Shown here: piece by piece, positions 43,983 to 54,595 of the stretch
How positions within the stretch are numbered: the stretch's first letter is position 1
Layout of the letters: each line of letters starts with the position of its first letter
Assembly: GCF_900110945.1 (NCBI RefSeq)
Contig: NZ_FOFL01000001.1
Coordinates: 1-64,000 of the forward strand
Source of the DNA: Devosia sp. YR412
GTDB taxonomy: Bacteria; Pseudomonadota; Alphaproteobacteria; Rhizobiales; Devosiaceae
Direction of reading: 5' to 3'
DNA: 64,000 nucleotides
The notes under the pieces: generated by a model
The model's input: the letters and a program-made list of their open reading frames with translations, nothing else
What the model was told of the DNA's origin: nothing
Database searches by the model: none
Position numbers and translations under genes: made by a program

Positions 43983-45701
43983 TTGGCACAGCAAACTGTG
44001 ACGAAAGAAGACTTTGAATCGCTGCTGATGGACTCGTTTGTCGACAACGAGCCGCTAGAGGGTGCCGTCGTCAAGGGCACCGTCGTTGCGATCGAAAAGG
44101 ATCTCGCGATCATCGACGTCGGTCTCAAGACCGAAGGCCGTATCGCGCTCAAGGAATTCGGCCAGGCTGGCCGTGACGGCACCATCAAGGTCGGCTCGAT
44201 CGTCGAGGTCTATGTCGACCGCGTCGAAAACGCTGCCGGTGAAGCCGTTCTGTCGCGCGAGAAGGCTCGCCGCGAAGAGAGCTGGGTCAAGCTCGAAGAG
44301 ATGTACAACGCCAACGAGCGCGTTGAAGGCACCATCTTCAACCAGGTCAAGGGTGGTTTCACCGTCGATCTGGAAGGCGCCATTGCCTTCCTGCCGCGTT
44401 CGCAGGTCGACATCCGCCCGATCCGCGATATTGCACCGCTGATGAACGTGCTGCAGCCGTTCCAGATTCTCAAGATGGACAAGCGTCGCGGCAATATCGT
44501 CGTCTCACGTCGCGCCATTCTCGAAGAATCGCGTGCTGAACAGCGTTCGGAAATCGTCCAGCAGCTCGAAGAGGGCCAGGTTGTCGACGGCGTGGTCAAG
44601 AACATCACCGATTACGGTGCGTTCGTTGATCTCGGCGGCATCGACGGCCTGCTGCACGTCACCGATATCGCTTGGCGTCGTGTCAACCACCCGTCCGAAG
44701 TGCTGACGATCGGCGAGACCATCAAGGTCCAGATCGTTCGCATCAACCACGAGTCTCACCGTATCTCGCTGGGCATGAAGCAGCTTCAGGCTGATCCGTG
44801 GGATGGTATCGAAGCCAAGTACCCGATCGAGGCCAAGTTCACCGGCCGCGTCACCAACATCACCGACTACGGTGCTTTTGTTGAGCTCGAGCCCGGCATC
44901 GAAGGCCTGATCCACGTCTCTGAAATGAGCTGGACCAAGAAGAACGTCCACCCCGGCAAGATCGTCTCGACCTCCCAGGAAGTCGAAGTCGTCGTGCTCG
45001 AAGTGGATCCGGACAAGCGCCGCATCTCGCTCGGCCTCAAGCAGACCCTGGCAAACCCATGGGAAAGCTTCGCCGAGAAGTTCCCGGTTGGCTCGACCAT
45101 CGAAGGCGAAGTCAAGAACAAGACCGAATTCGGCCTGTTCATCGGCCTCGACGGCGATGTGGACGGCATGGTTCACCTCAGCGATCTCGATTGGCAGAAG
45201 TCGGGCGAAGTGGCCCTTGAGGACTACAACCGCGGTGACATGGTTTCGGCCAAGGTCCTCGATGTTGACGTCGAAAAGGAACGCATCAGCCTTGGCATCA
45301 AGCAGCTGGCAACCGGCGAGACCACCTCGTCGGCCATCGGTGCCGACGCTGGCGAGACCGGCGGCATCCGCAAGGGTGGCGTGGTGACCGGCACGGTTAT
45401 CGAGGTCAACGATGGGGGCATTGAAGTCCGTATAGCCGACACCGAGATGACCGCCTTCATCCGTCGTGCCGATCTCAGCCGCGACCGCAACGACCAGCGC
45501 CCGGAGCGTTTCTCCAAGGGTGAAAAGGTCGACGCTCGCGTCACCCAGTACGATCGCAAGACTTCCCGCATCCAGCTCTCGATCAAGGCGCTCGAAATCG
45601 CCGAAGAGAAGGAAGCTGTCGCCAACTACGGTTCGTCCGATTCGGGCGCATCGCTGGGCGATATCCTGGGCGCAGCCCTCAAGGACCGCGACACCAAGTA
45701 A
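43983..45701 (+). CDS. rpsA: 30S ribosomal protein S1
   Basis: S1 (572 aa) binds mRNA on the 30S subunit. It contains six S1 repeats, visible for example in VKGTVVAIEKDLAIIDVG, VDGVVKNITDYGAFVDLGGIDGLLHVTDIAW, FTGRVTNITDYGAFVELEPGIEGLIHVSEMSW and IEGEVKNKTEFGLFIGLDG. The last one or two are more diverged. TTG 43983 is chosen as start: GGAG lies 7 nt upstream and the protein then begins AQQTVTKEDFESLL as in relatives. GTG 43965 is the alternative. A terminator and a repeat shared with pnp follow. Confidence 0.96.
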   Translation: MAQQTVTKEDFESLLMDSFVDNEPLEGAVVKGTVVAIEKDLAIIDVGLKTEGRIALKEFGQAGRDGTIKVGSIVEVYVDRVENAAGEAVLSREKARREESWVKLEEMYNANERVEGTIFNQVKGGFTVDLEGAIAFLPRSQVDIRPIRDIAPLMNVLQPFQILKMDKRRGNIVVSRRAILEESRAEQRSEIVQQLEEGQVVDGVVKNITDYGAFVDLGGIDGLLHVTDIAWRRVNHPSEVLTIGETIKVQIVRINHESHRISLGMKQLQADPWDGIEAKYPIEAKFTGRVTNITDYGAFVELEPGIEGLIHVSEMSWTKKNVHPGKIVSTSQEVEVVVLEVDPDKRRISLGLKQTLANPWESFAEKFPVGSTIEGEVKNKTEFGLFIGLDGDVDGMVHLSDLDWQKSGEVALEDYNRGDMVSAKVLDVDVEKERISLGIKQLATGETTSSAIGADAGETGGIRKGGVVTGTVIEVNDGGIEVRIADTEMTAFIRRADLSRDRNDQRPERFSKGEKVDARVTQYDRKTSRIQLSIKALEIAEEKEAVANYGSSDSGASLGDILGAALKDRDTK

Positions 45702-45706
45702 TTGGT

Positions 45707-45722
45707 GAACGGATTCTGAACG
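45707..45722 (+). repeat. 16-nt element in rpsA 3' UTR, inverted copy of the pnp 3' UTR
   Basis: GAACGGATTCTGAACG is the exact reverse complement of 19362-19377. Both copies lie between a stop codon and an intrinsic terminator of a translation/RNA gene. Function unknown. Confidence 0.6.
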
Positions 45723-45730
45723 AATAAGAG

Positions 45731-45760
45731 AGGCCCGCGCTTCACAGCGTGGGCCTTTTC
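45731..45760 (+). terminator. Intrinsic terminator after rpsA
   Basis: Stem AGGCCCGCGCT (45731-45741), TCAC loop, AGCGTGGGCCT (45746-45756, one G-T pair), then TTTTC. Confidence 0.8.
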
Positions 45761-45787
45761 CTTTCTAACCAGATTATGAGACGAGCA

Positions 45788-46276
45788 ATGCACTGGCGGG
45801 CCATGACCACGCTCGACCTGCCAGCGGTCGAAACAATTGCTGCAATCGTTCACCCGGCGTTTCCCGAAGACCTCGCCGTCTTTGCCGAACGCCAGCGGCT
45901 CTATCCGGCCGGCACGCAATTGCTGGAAATGAATGGCCAGCCGGCGGGCTATATCCTCTCGCATCCCTGGATCTTCGGCGACCTGCCGGCGCTCAATGCG
46001 CAACTGGGCAGCATCTCGGCCAATGCCGATACCTATTACGTCCACGACCTGGCGCTGCTCAACGCGGCGCGCGGCACCGGCGCCGCGGCGATGATTGTCG
46101 GTGACGTGCTGCGCCATGCCCGGCTGGCCGGTTTTCCCAGCGTCAGCCTCGTCGCCGTCAACGGCTCGCTGCCCTTCTGGTACAAGCATGGTTTCCGCGC
46201 GGTTGCTGCCCCGCAATTAGCGGACAAGCTGGCGAGCTATGAACCTGCCGCCCGGCTGATGTCTAGAAGCTTCTGA
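45788..46276 (+). CDS. GNAT-family acetyltransferase
   Basis: A protein of about 162 aa with GNAT features: VETIAAIVHPAFPEDLAVF near the start, VHDLALLNAARGTGAAAMIVGDVLRHARL (acetyl-CoA loop R-G-T-G-A, about 90-97) and SVSLVAVNGSLPFWYKHGFRAV (the conserved C-terminal strand). Substrate unknown. ATG 45788 is chosen, but 45776 is possible; neither has a strong ribosome binding site. It lies between the rpsA terminator and sppA, where relatives often have nothing, so it may be a lineage addition. Confidence 0.8.
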   Translation: MHWRAMTTLDLPAVETIAAIVHPAFPEDLAVFAERQRLYPAGTQLLEMNGQPAGYILSHPWIFGDLPALNAQLGSISANADTYYVHDLALLNAARGTGAAAMIVGDVLRHARLAGFPSVSLVAVNGSLPFWYKHGFRAVAAPQLADKLASYEPAARLMSRSF

Positions 46277-46335
46277 CTTGCCAAACCGGGTGGGGCAACC
46301 TACCGGGTCATGTATCGCCAAAGCCCGATGCCGAG

Positions 46336-47277
46336 ATGACCGACCAGACCCCCAGCCCGCACACGATCATTGCCGCCGAGACCTATCGCAAGTCGCGCGG
46401 GCTGTGGCGCGTGCTGGCCTTTATCGCTCTGGCGATTGCCATTATCGTCGGCCTGGGCCGCTTTGCCCTGCCCGAGGGCAAGTCGGGCGTCTATGTGGCA
46501 CGGCTAGTGATCGACGGCACGATTGCAACTGATCCAGAGCGGCTTGAGGCGATCCAGAAGCTCGCCGAGGATGATGCGGTCAAAGCGGTGATTGTCGCCA
46601 TCAATTCGCCCGGCGGCACCACCGCCGGTGGCGAGGAGCTGTACGAGGCCTTAGGCCAGCTCCGGGCAACCAAGCCGACCGTCGCCGTGATCAAGGAACT
46701 CGGCGCTTCCGCCGCTTATATGACCGCCATTGCCACCGATCGCATCTTTGCCAGGCGCCTCTCCATCGTCGGCTCGATCGGCGTGCTGTATCAGCACGTC
46801 AATGCCGGCAAGCTGCTCGACACCATTGGCATCGACTTCGACAAGGTGGCCTCCGGCCCGCTCAAGGCCGAGCCGGATTTTGACGAGCCGATGGAAGGCG
46901 CACCCCGCGCGTCGATTGCTGCGCTGGTCGACGACAGTTTCCAGTGGTTCGTTGATGTGGTGGCGGAACGGCGCGACATGCCGCGCCCGGCAGCGCTGGC
47001 TCTGGCCGACGGGCGCATCGTGACCGGCCGGGTGGGCGTAGAAACCGGGCTGATCGACGAGATCGGCGGCGAGCTGGAGGCTCTGGCCTGGCTTGAGGCT
47101 GAACAGGATCTTGCCGAGGATATCGAGGTGGTGACGGTTTATCCTGAGCCTGAGCAGGGATTTAACCTCCTGGGTACGGTGCTGGGCGGGCAGGCCCGTG
47201 CGGCGCTGGGCTTGCCGGATGGTCCCATCACGCTTGACGGGCTGGTTTCGCTTTGGCAGGTTGGCACGCGCTCCTGA
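46336..47277 (+). CDS. sppA: Signal peptide peptidase SppA (36 kDa type)
   Basis: SppA (313 aa) is a membrane-anchored serine protease that degrades cleaved signal peptides. One transmembrane helix (about 25-42) precedes the S49 domain. The catalytic Ser125 is in [11 protein letters not shown] and Lys177 in [12 protein letters not shown], 52 residues apart as in B. subtilis SppA (Ser147/Lys199). The NSPGG motif is at 90-94. ihfB follows 38 nt later, matching the conserved sppA-ihfB-lapA-trpF order. Confidence 0.94.
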   Translation: MTDQTPSPHTIIAAETYRKSRGLWRVLAFIALAIAIIVGLGRFALPEGKSGVYVARLVIDGTIATDPERLEAIQKLAEDDAVKAVIVAINSPGGTTAGGEELYEALGQLRATKPTVAVIKELGASAAYMTAIATDRIFARRLSIVGSIGVLYQHVNAGKLLDTIGIDFDKVASGPLKAEPDFDEPMEGAPRASIAALVDDSFQWFVDVVAERRDMPRPAALALADGRIVTGRVGVETGLIDEIGGELEALAWLEAEQDLAEDIEVVTVYPEPEQGFNLLGTVLGGQARAALGLPDGPITLDGLVSLWQVGTRS

Positions 47278-47315
47278 TCCTTGGGGCTCTGAGACGGCGG
47301 CAATTGGAGCCTGGG

Positions 47316-47597
47316 ATGATCAAGTCGGAACTCGTCGAGAAACTGGCGGCGGAAAATCCGCATCTGTTTCAGCGCGATATCGAGAATATCGTCAATGCCA
47401 TCCTCGATGAGATCGGCGACGCCATGGCGCGCGGCGATCGTGTCGAGTTGCGCGGCTTCGGCGCCTTTTCGGTGAAGAACCGCCCCGCCCGTGTCGGCCG
47501 CAATCCGCGCACCGGCGAACAGGTCGATGTGGGCGAAAAGTATGTGCCGCAGTTCAAGGCCGGCAAGGAAATCCGCGAACGGTTGAACCGTTCGTAA
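47316..47597 (+). CDS. ihfB: Integration host factor subunit beta
   Basis: IHF-beta (93 aa) pairs with IHF-alpha to bend DNA. The HU/IHF fold is clear: [43 protein letters not shown], and the DNA-inserting arm [15 protein letters not shown] with the intercalating Pro. ATG 47316 is in the usual position; the frame extends to 47253 but overlaps sppA. It is transcribed with sppA and lapA. Confidence 0.95.
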   Translation: MIKSELVEKLAAENPHLFQRDIENIVNAILDEIGDAMARGDRVELRGFGAFSVKNRPARVGRNPRTGEQVDVGEKYVPQFKAGKEIRERLNRS

Positions 47598-47628
47598 CGG
47601 GGCAAAGCTCCAACGGACAAAGCGACTA

Positions 47629-47991
47629 ATGGCCAATAGAATCGTCGGTTGGGTAATCCTTGTCCCGCTTTGCCTGGGACTGATCCTGTTTGCCCTGGCC
47701 AACCGGCATTTCGTCGCAATCAATTTCAATCCTTTTGCCAGTGTCGATGCTGCGCTTGCGCCCGGTTATGGCGTGCCGCTCTTCGTGGTGCTCTATGTCG
47801 TGCTGCTGGTCGGTGTGTTGCTCGGCGGCATTGCCACCTGGTTTGCCCAGAGCCGGCATCGCCGTGGCGAAAAGCACTGGCGCCGCGAAGCGCATCAGCT
47901 CAATGGCGAGCTGGAGGCCCTGCGCCGCAATCATGGCCTCGCCCCATCCGGCGCCAAGGCCGACGTCGATGACCTCCTGGAGTTGCGCTGA
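47629..47991 (+). CDS. lapA: LapA-domain membrane protein (DUF1049)
   Basis: A 120-aa protein with two transmembrane helices (about 6-24 and 45-68), the FALANRHFVAINFNPF signature between, and a basic coiled-coil C-terminus (QSRHRRGEKHWRREAHQLNGELEALRRN). It belongs to the LapA/YciS family. In E. coli LapA works with LapB in LPS assembly control; here lapB is not adjacent, and the conserved ihfB-lapA-trpF position is the main support. trpF begins 8 nt later. Confidence 0.88.
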   Translation: MANRIVGWVILVPLCLGLILFALANRHFVAINFNPFASVDAALAPGYGVPLFVVLYVVLLVGVLLGGIATWFAQSRHRRGEKHWRREAHQLNGELEALRRNHGLAPSGAKADVDDLLELR

Positions 47992-47999
47992 GCGACACA

Positions 48000-48647
48000 A
48001 TGGCCGAACCTCTCGTCATCAAGATTTGCGGTATCAAGACCCTCGACCTGCTGGAAACCACCATTGCGGCCGGTGCCGATATGGTGGGTTTCGTGCATTT
48101 CGTCCGTTCGCCGCGCCATGTGTCGATCGAAGACATCGCCACGCTGATTTCGGCGGCACGCGGTCGCATCGAAACCTGCGTGCTGCTGGTAAATCCGGAT
48201 AATAGCTGCGTGGCTGAAGTGGCGGCGCTGGGTCCTGACTGGATCCAGTTGCATGGCCCGGAATCGCCGCACCGTGTCGAGGCCATCCGGGCCGAAGCCG
48301 GCGTCGAAATCATGAAGGCCGTGCCTATCGGTTCGGCCGAAGACGTGCGGCATGTCGCCGATTTTGTCGATGTCGCCGACCGCATCCTGGTCGATGCCAA
48401 GCCGCCCAAGGGCGCCGATCGACCGGGCGGTCTGGGTGAGACCTTCGACTGGGCACTGCTTGAAACCCTTGACCCGTCCGTGCCCTTCATGCTTTCCGGT
48501 GGCCTGACGCCGCAGACCGTCGCCGAGGCCATAAGAACCGTCCGTCCCTTTGGGGTGGATGTGTCGTCAGGGGTCGAAAGCGCGCCGGGCGTCAAGGACA
48601 AAAAGCTGATCGAGGCATTCATCCGAAACGCCCGCGCAGCCGTATAA
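48000..48647 (+). CDS. trpF: Phosphoribosylanthranilate isomerase
   Basis: TrpF (215 aa) converts PRA to CdRP in tryptophan synthesis. The TIM barrel starts [10 protein letters not shown] (general acid/base Cys in KICG, residue about 9). The catalytic Asp region is [24 protein letters not shown] near 129-152, followed by [14 protein letters not shown] and the terminal phosphate site [16 protein letters not shown]. Complete. It heads trpF-trpB-trpA. Confidence 0.96.
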   Translation: MAEPLVIKICGIKTLDLLETTIAAGADMVGFVHFVRSPRHVSIEDIATLISAARGRIETCVLLVNPDNSCVAEVAALGPDWIQLHGPESPHRVEAIRAEAGVEIMKAVPIGSAEDVRHVADFVDVADRILVDAKPPKGADRPGGLGETFDWALLETLDPSVPFMLSGGLTPQTVAEAIRTVRPFGVDVSSGVESAPGVKDKKLIEAFIRNARAAV

Positions 48648-48702
48648 GCCTAGCCCTTCGGTCCATTGGCCGGATGCGGCCGACATTCGAAGGATAGCAG
48701 CA

Positions 48703-49920
48703 GTGGACACCACCGGCATCAATTCCCTGCGCAATGGACCTGATGAAGAGGGACGTTTCGGGATCTATGGCGGACGCTTCGTCGCCGAGACACTGATGCC
48801 GCTGGTGCTCGATCTCGAGCGTGAATATCGCGCCGCAAAGCTCGATCCTGCCTTCAAGGCAGAACTGGGCGACCTTTCGACCCATTATGCCGGCCGGCCG
48901 AGCCCGTTGTATTTCGCCAAGCGCCTGACTGATCATCTGGGCGGCGCCAAGGTCTGGTTCAAGCGCGAAGAACTCAACCATACCGGCAGCCACAAGATCA
49001 ACAATTGCCTCGGCCAGATTCTGCTGGCCAAGCGCATGGGCAAGACGCGCGTCATCGCCGAAACCGGCGCCGGGCAGCATGGCGTTGCCACGGCGACTGT
49101 GTGCGCCAAGTTTGACCTGCCCTGCACGATTTTCATGGGCGCCACCGACGTCGAGCGGCAGATGCCCAATGTGTTGCGCATGAAGATGCTGGGCGCCGAA
49201 GTGCGCCCCGTCACGGCCGGTGCCGGCACGCTCAAGGATGCCATGAACGAGGCGCTGCGTGACTGGGTCACTAATGTCGAGACGACCTATTACCTGATCG
49301 GCACCGCGGCGGGCCCGCACCCCTATCCGGAAATGGTCCGCGACTTCCAGTCGGTGATCGGCAGCGAAATCAAGGAACAGTTCCAGGCGTCCGAAGGCCA
49401 GCTGCCCGACGCCGTGGTCGCCTGTGTCGGCGGTGGCTCCAATGCCATCGGCAGTTTCCATGCCTTCCTCGATGATCCGAGCGTTGCGCTATATGGCGCC
49501 GAGGCCGGCGGCCATGGCATCGACACCGAGAATGGTCATGCGGCGTCGATGACCGGCGGCCGCCCCGGTGTGCTGCATGGCAACCGCACCTATCTGCTAC
49601 AGGACAAGGACGGGCAGATTCTCGAAGGCCATTCGATCTCGGCCGGCCTCGACTATCCCGGTGTCGGTCCTGAACATTCGTTCCTCCATGACAGCAAGCG
49701 CGTGACCTATGCGCCGATCACCGATGCCGAGGCGCTGGAAGCCTTCCAGCTCTGCACGCGAATGGAGGGCATTATCCCGGCGCTGGAATCTGCGCATGGC
49801 CTGGCGCAGCTGATGAAGGTCGCGCCGACCATGGATAAGGATCAGTCGATCGTGCTGTGCCTTTCTGGGCGTGGTGACAAGGACGTCGAGAGCGTCGGTA
49901 AATATCTGGGGCTGCTGTAG
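48703..49920 (+). CDS. trpB: Tryptophan synthase beta subunit
   Basis: TrpB (405 aa) joins indole and serine. The PLP lysine lies in [17 protein letters not shown] near residue 95. [16 protein letters not shown] phosphate loop is [33 protein letters not shown] and HGLAQLMK are all present. GTG start 48703 with AAGGAT upstream. Its 3' end is 3 nt before trpA, as usual for the coupled alpha and beta subunits. Confidence 0.97.
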   Translation: MDTTGINSLRNGPDEEGRFGIYGGRFVAETLMPLVLDLEREYRAAKLDPAFKAELGDLSTHYAGRPSPLYFAKRLTDHLGGAKVWFKREELNHTGSHKINNCLGQILLAKRMGKTRVIAETGAGQHGVATATVCAKFDLPCTIFMGATDVERQMPNVLRMKMLGAEVRPVTAGAGTLKDAMNEALRDWVTNVETTYYLIGTAAGPHPYPEMVRDFQSVIGSEIKEQFQASEGQLPDAVVACVGGGSNAIGSFHAFLDDPSVALYGAEAGGHGIDTENGHAASMTGGRPGVLHGNRTYLLQDKDGQILEGHSISAGLDYPGVGPEHSFLHDSKRVTYAPITDAEALEAFQLCTRMEGIIPALESAHGLAQLMKVAPTMDKDQSIVLCLSGRGDKDVESVGKYLGLL

Positions 49921-49923
49921 ACC

Positions 49924-50745
49924 ATGTCGCGTATCGAAAAGCGTTTCGCCGAATGCAAGGCAGCCGGTCGCCCGGCCCTCGTCACCTATGTCATGGCCGG
50001 TGATCCCGATCTCGCCACCAGCCAGGCCATCATGGAAGCCTTGCCGCAGGCCGGCTCGGACATCATCGAATTCGGCATGCCGTTTTCCGACCCGATGGCC
50101 GATGGCGTTGCCATTCAGCTCGGCGGCCAGCGCGCGCTGGCTGGCGGCATGACACTGCGCGGCGTGCTCGACATGGTCGAGACCTTCCGCCGCAAGGACG
50201 AAAATACCCCGATCGTTCTGATGGGCTATTACAACCCGATCTATATCTTTGGCGTCGACAATTTCATCGCCGCGGCCAAGCACGCCGGCGTTGACGGTCT
50301 GATCATCGTCGACCTGCCGCCCGAGGAAGATGACGAGCTCTGCATTCCGGCGCTCAAGGCTGGCATCAACTTCATCCGCCTGACCACGCCGACCACCGAC
50401 GATAAACGCCTGCCGGCCGTGCTCAAGAACACCTCGGGCTTTGTCTATTATGTGTCGATGACCGGCGTCACTGGCGCCGTGATCAAGTCGCGCGGTGCGG
50501 TGGGTGAGGCCGTGGACCGCATCAAGAGCCATACCGACCTGCCGGTCGCGGTGGGCTTCGGCATCAAGACCGCCGAGGACGCCGCCGAGATCGGCAAGCA
50601 TGCCGATGGCATCGTGGTCGGCACCGTGCTGGTCGATGCCGTGGCCAAGACGCTGGTGGATGGCAAGGCGACGGACAAGACGGTCGCCGCGGTGCGCGAC
50701 CTGGTCGCCGACATCTACTCCGGCGTCAAGCGCGCTCGGGGCTAA
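49924..50745 (+). CDS. trpA: Tryptophan synthase alpha subunit
   Basis: TrpA (273 aa) cleaves indole-3-glycerol phosphate and passes indole to TrpB. The catalytic Glu is in [16 protein letters not shown] near residue 50 and the catalytic Asp in ADG, as in the family. [23 protein letters not shown] and [14 protein letters not shown] follow. Complete and of normal length. Confidence 0.97.
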   Translation: MSRIEKRFAECKAAGRPALVTYVMAGDPDLATSQAIMEALPQAGSDIIEFGMPFSDPMADGVAIQLGGQRALAGGMTLRGVLDMVETFRRKDENTPIVLMGYYNPIYIFGVDNFIAAAKHAGVDGLIIVDLPPEEDDELCIPALKAGINFIRLTTPTTDDKRLPAVLKNTSGFVYYVSMTGVTGAVIKSRGAVGEAVDRIKSHTDLPVAVGFGIKTAEDAAEIGKHADGIVVGTVLVDAVAKTLVDGKATDKTVAAVRDLVADIYSGVKRARG

Positions 50746-50774
50746 ACTCTCCACAAGCTATCGGCCGCGGACTT

Positions 50775-50803
50775 TTGCCCTCGGCGCGTGCGCCTGATAA
50801 GAA
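50775..50803 (+). promoter_or_regulatory. Candidate promoter for accD
   Basis: -35 TTGCCC (50775-50780), 17-nt spacer, -10 TAAGAA (50798-50803), giving a leader of about 40 nt. It lies in the 107-nt gap after trpA and would let accD be transcribed apart from trp. Confidence 0.5.
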
Positions 50804-50852
50804 TTGCCACAATTGAACCCTAGGTGACGCAGGTCCCTTTGCGAGGCTCGCC

Positions 50853-51833
50853 ATGAACTGGATCGACAATTTCGTCCGCCCCAAAATCCGCTCCATCCTT
50901 GGGCAGCGGCCCGATATTGCGGAAAACCTCTGGGTCAAGGACCCCGAGTCCGGCGAAATGGTGTTCTATCGCGACCTCGAAGCCAACCAGTGGGTAGTGC
51001 CCAATTCTGGCTACCACATGAAGATCAAGCCGGTGGACCGGCTCAAGACCTTCCTCGACGATGGTGCCTATGAGCTGGTGCCGGTGCCCTCCGCGCCGGC
51101 CGATCCGCTGAAATTCCGCGCCCAGAAGCGCTATGTCGACCAGCTCAAGGAAAACCGCGCCAAGACTGGCTATGATGACTCGGTCATCGTCGCTACTGGC
51201 AAGCTTTATGATCGCCCGGTCACCGTCGCCGTGCAGGATTTTGACTTCCTCGCCGGCTCGCTCGGCATGGCGGCCGGCCAGGCCATCATCACCGGTCTCG
51301 AAACCGCCGCTAATCGCAAGACGCCCTTCGTGCTCTTCGTCGCCTCGGGCGGCGCGCGCATGCAGGAGGGCGTGCTCAGCCTGATGCAGATGCCGCGCAC
51401 CACGGTTGCCGTGCTGCGCCTGCGCGAAGCGGGCCTGCCGTTCTTCGTGGTGCTGACCAATCCGACCACCGGCGGCGTCACCGCCTCCTATGCCATGCTG
51501 GGCGATGTGCATCTGGCCGAGCCCGGCGCGGTTATCGGCTTTGCCGGCGCCCGCGTCATCGAGGCGACCATCCGCGAAAAGCTGCCCAAGGGCTTCCAGC
51601 GCTCGGAATATCTGCTCGAGCACGGCATGGTGGATATGGTGGTGCATCGCCACAATCTGCGCTCGACCATCGGTTCGCTGGCCTCGATCCTGACCAAGGG
51701 CGAAGCCTCGGGCGCGCTGATCAGCACGGCACCCACCGTCGCCCGGGCCAGCCTGCGCGATGCGGCTGTGGCTGCCGAAGGTGCCGATGCGGACGACCTG
51801 ATCGCGCCGCCTGCCGGGGCCCACGCCGAGTAA
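50853..51833 (+). CDS. accD: Acetyl-CoA carboxylase carboxyltransferase subunit beta, zinc finger lost
   Basis: AccD (326 aa) with AccA transfers carboxyl from biotin to acetyl-CoA, the first step of fatty-acid synthesis. The carboxyltransferase core is complete: [53 protein letters not shown] and [12 protein letters not shown]. The N-terminal zinc-ribbon region is recognisable ([19 protein letters not shown]...[11 protein letters not shown]), but all four metal cysteines are replaced (Asp30, Ser33, Val49, Ser52 by alignment to E. coli). It is usually followed by folC; here a chemoreceptor lies between. Confidence 0.95.
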   Translation: MNWIDNFVRPKIRSILGQRPDIAENLWVKDPESGEMVFYRDLEANQWVVPNSGYHMKIKPVDRLKTFLDDGAYELVPVPSAPADPLKFRAQKRYVDQLKENRAKTGYDDSVIVATGKLYDRPVTVAVQDFDFLAGSLGMAAGQAIITGLETAANRKTPFVLFVASGGARMQEGVLSLMQMPRTTVAVLRLREAGLPFFVVLTNPTTGGVTASYAMLGDVHLAEPGAVIGFAGARVIEATIREKLPKGFQRSEYLLEHGMVDMVVHRHNLRSTIGSLASILTKGEASGALISTAPTVARASLRDAAVAAEGADADDLIAPPAGAHAE

Positions 51834-51934
51834 GCATCTTTACGCGCATTTAAGGACAAATCGCCTAGCTTCGGCGCAATCGTTTACGGGTCGGATATGT
51901 CCGCCCCGCTGGATTGTGTCGGGGAGGCCGTTCC

Positions 51935-54451
51935 ATGTTCAAATTCTCCATGCCGATTGCCCGCAAGCTGCCATTGGCGCTGCTGGGTTCGGCGCTGCTG
52001 GTCAGCCTCGGCGTTGGCCTTGCAAGCTATCTGATCGGTAGCCAGGCGCTGCGCAGCGCGGCCGAAACCAATCTGATGACGCTGTCGAGCGAACGCGCTG
52101 CGGCGGTCTCGACCTATCTCAAGGCGGTGGAAGACGATCTCGTCGCCACCTCGCGCTCGGAAGCCACGGTGCAGGCGCTGCGCGATTTCGGCGGCGCCTG
52201 GTTGCAGTTTAAGGTCGATCCAACCGCCGAAGTGCGCAAGCTCTATGTCGATGACAATGCCAACAAGGATAATCTGGCGGCGCTGGATACCCTGGGCACG
52301 ACCGGCACCTATGATGTCACCCATACCCGCTTCCACCCCGGCTATCGGACGCAGATCACGGCGCGCGGCTATCGCGACCTATATCTCTTCGATCTCAAGG
52401 GCTTCATGGTCTATTCGGTCAACAAGGGCGCTGACTTCGGCACCAGCTTTGCCGAAGGTGGGCCGCTGGCCGCATCGAGCCTGGGCCAGGTATTTCAGCA
52501 GGCCGTGGCCATCGAAGGCCCCGACGATATCGCCTTTGCCGATTTCTCTGCCTATGCCGGCGCCAATGGCATGCCAGCCAGCTTTTTTGCCAAACCGGTA
52601 TTCAATGCCCAAGGCCGCAAGGTCGGGGTATTGGCCATCCAGCTGCCGTCCGAACGCCTCGATGCGGTGATCGGCGATCGCAGCTCGCTGGGCGACACCG
52701 GCGAAGTGCTGGTCGTCGGCCCCGACGGACTGCTGCGGTCGGACTCCACCTTTACTGCCGACAATGATGCGCTGGTGACGAGCTTTGCCGGAACCATGCT
52801 GGATTCGGCTTTGTCCGGCACCGCCGCAGAGGGCGAGACCGCGGAATATCGCGCCACCGATATGCTGGTGGCAGCGGCGCCGATCACCACACGCGGCCAA
52901 AACTGGGCGGCCGTCGCCGTGATGGGCACCGACGAGGTGCTCGCCCCGGTCACCAATATGCGCAACATGATGCTGGCCATAGGTGCGGGCCTGTTGGCTG
53001 TCGTTGCCGCGCTGGGCCTGCTGTTCTCGCGCACCATCACCAAGCCGATTTCTCGCCTGACCGACACGATGGAGGCCCTCGCCAAGGGTGATCTTGAGGT
53101 GGAAGTGCGCGGCGCCGACCGTACCGACGAGCTGGGCGCCATGGCGCGGGCAGTGGAAGTGTTCCGCGAGAATGGCCAGAAAGTCATGCAGATGACCGAG
53201 GCGGAAGCCGCCCAGGTGCTGGCCAATCAGGCCGAACGCGCCAAGATGATGGAATCGCTGCAGCGCGCCTTCGGCAATGTGGTCGATGCCGCCATTGCCG
53301 GCGACTTCAGCCGCCGCGTCGATGCACAATTCCCCGATGCCGAACTCAATTCTCTGGCCCGTTCGGTCAATGCGCTGGTCGAGACGGTTGATCGCGGCCT
53401 CAGCGAAACCGGCGCGGTGCTGGCGGCGCTGGCCGATACCAATCTGACGCAGCGCGTGCGCGGCGACTATGAGGGCGCCTTTGCTCGGCTCAAGACCGAT
53501 ACCAATGCGGTGGCAGAAAAGCTCGGCGAAATCGTCGGCCAGTTGCGCACCACCTCGGGCGCACTCAAGACCGCCACCGGTGAAATCCTTGCCGGCGCCA
53601 ATGATCTCTCCGAGCGCACCACGCGCCAGGCAGCGACCATCGAAGAGACCTCGGCGGTGATGGAGACGCTGGCCGGCACGGTGCTCGACAATGCCAAGAA
53701 GGCCGAAGCAGCCAGCGTTCAGGCCAAGTCGGTCTCGGCGGCAGCCGAGCAGGGTGGCCAGGTCATGGCTCAGGCGACCGACGCCATGGACCGCATAACC
53801 CAGTCCTCCGGCAAGATTTCCAATATCATCGGCCTGATCGACGACATCGCCTTCCAGACCAACCTGTTGGCGCTGAACGCTTCCGTCGAAGCGGCTCGCG
53901 CCGGCGATGCCGGCAAGGGCTTTGCCGTGGTCGCCGTGGAAGTGCGGCGCCTGGCGCAGTCAGCCGCGAGTGCCTCGGCGGACGTAAAGGTGCTCATCGA
54001 ACAGTCGGCCAACGAAGTCCGCGGCGGCAGCAAGCTGGTGGCGGATGCCGCCTCCAAGCTCAGCGGCATGCTGGACGCCATCCGCGATAATACCACGGCG
54101 CTGGAAGCCATTTCGCGCGACAGCCGCGTCCAGGCCAGCGGTATCGACGAGGTCAATGTCGCCGTCCGCCAGATGGACGAAATGACCCAGCACAATGCGG
54201 CGCTGGTCGAAGAAACCAATGCCGCCATCGAGCAGACCGAGGCCCAGGCCAGCGAGCTCGACCGCATCGTCGACATCTTCACCATCGATGCGACGCCAGT
54301 GCGCATGGCCGCACCGCGCGTGGTGGCCAAGCCGAGCGCGCCGGCCGCGGGTATCCGTGGCATGCAAGACAAGCTCAAGGCCGTCGCCGGCACCTATCTG
54401 CGCCGTGGCAATGCTGCCCCGGCGGTGGATAAGGATTGGGAAGAGTTCTGA
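51935..54451 (+). CDS. Methyl-accepting chemotaxis protein with CheR-docking tail
   Basis: An 838-aa transmembrane chemoreceptor. TM1 (about 10-32) and TM2 (about 345-368) flank a periplasmic Cache-type sensor of about 310 residues. HAMP follows ([23 protein letters not shown]), then a second HAMP-like linker region (about 430-560, [17 protein letters not shown] and [11 protein letters not shown]) and the signalling domain with the tip [23 protein letters not shown] near 640. The C-terminus DKDWEEF resembles the NWETF pentapeptide that tethers CheR/CheB. GGGGAGG before ATG 51935. No other che gene is near. It interrupts the usual accD-folC pair. Confidence 0.92.
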   Translation: MFKFSMPIARKLPLALLGSALLVSLGVGLASYLIGSQALRSAAETNLMTLSSERAAAVSTYLKAVEDDLVATSRSEATVQALRDFGGAWLQFKVDPTAEVRKLYVDDNANKDNLAALDTLGTTGTYDVTHTRFHPGYRTQITARGYRDLYLFDLKGFMVYSVNKGADFGTSFAEGGPLAASSLGQVFQQAVAIEGPDDIAFADFSAYAGANGMPASFFAKPVFNAQGRKVGVLAIQLPSERLDAVIGDRSSLGDTGEVLVVGPDGLLRSDSTFTADNDALVTSFAGTMLDSALSGTAAEGETAEYRATDMLVAAAPITTRGQNWAAVAVMGTDEVLAPVTNMRNMMLAIGAGLLAVVAALGLLFSRTITKPISRLTDTMEALAKGDLEVEVRGADRTDELGAMARAVEVFRENGQKVMQMTEAEAAQVLANQAERAKMMESLQRAFGNVVDAAIAGDFSRRVDAQFPDAELNSLARSVNALVETVDRGLSETGAVLAALADTNLTQRVRGDYEGAFARLKTDTNAVAEKLGEIVGQLRTTSGALKTATGEILAGANDLSERTTRQAATIEETSAVMETLAGTVLDNAKKAEAASVQAKSVSAAAEQGGQVMAQATDAMDRITQSSGKISNIIGLIDDIAFQTNLLALNASVEAARAGDAGKGFAVVAVEVRRLAQSAASASADVKVLIEQSANEVRGGSKLVADAASKLSGMLDAIRDNTTALEAISRDSRVQASGIDEVNVAVRQMDEMTQHNAALVEETNAAIEQTEAQASELDRIVDIFTIDATPVRMAAPRVVAKPSAPAAGIRGMQDKLKAVAGTYLRRGNAAPAVDKDWEEF

Positions 54452-54465
54452 TCGTCCCCCAGGGC

Positions 54466-54488
54466 AAATCGCTCCGGTGGAGCGATTT
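54466..54488 (+). other. Hairpin after the chemoreceptor gene
   Basis: Perfect 10-bp stem AAATCGCTCC / GGAGCGATTT with GGT loop, 15 nt past the stop. It lacks a T-run, so termination is possible but weak. Confidence 0.45.
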
Positions 54489-54595
54489 GAGATTGGAACA
54501 CCCGGAGCGCTATGCGCGAAGGGCTTGATGCCACCATTGAGCCTTGCCGCAATCAGCGCTAACTCAATCGGGCTATTGTCCGGTTGAGTCCAAAA

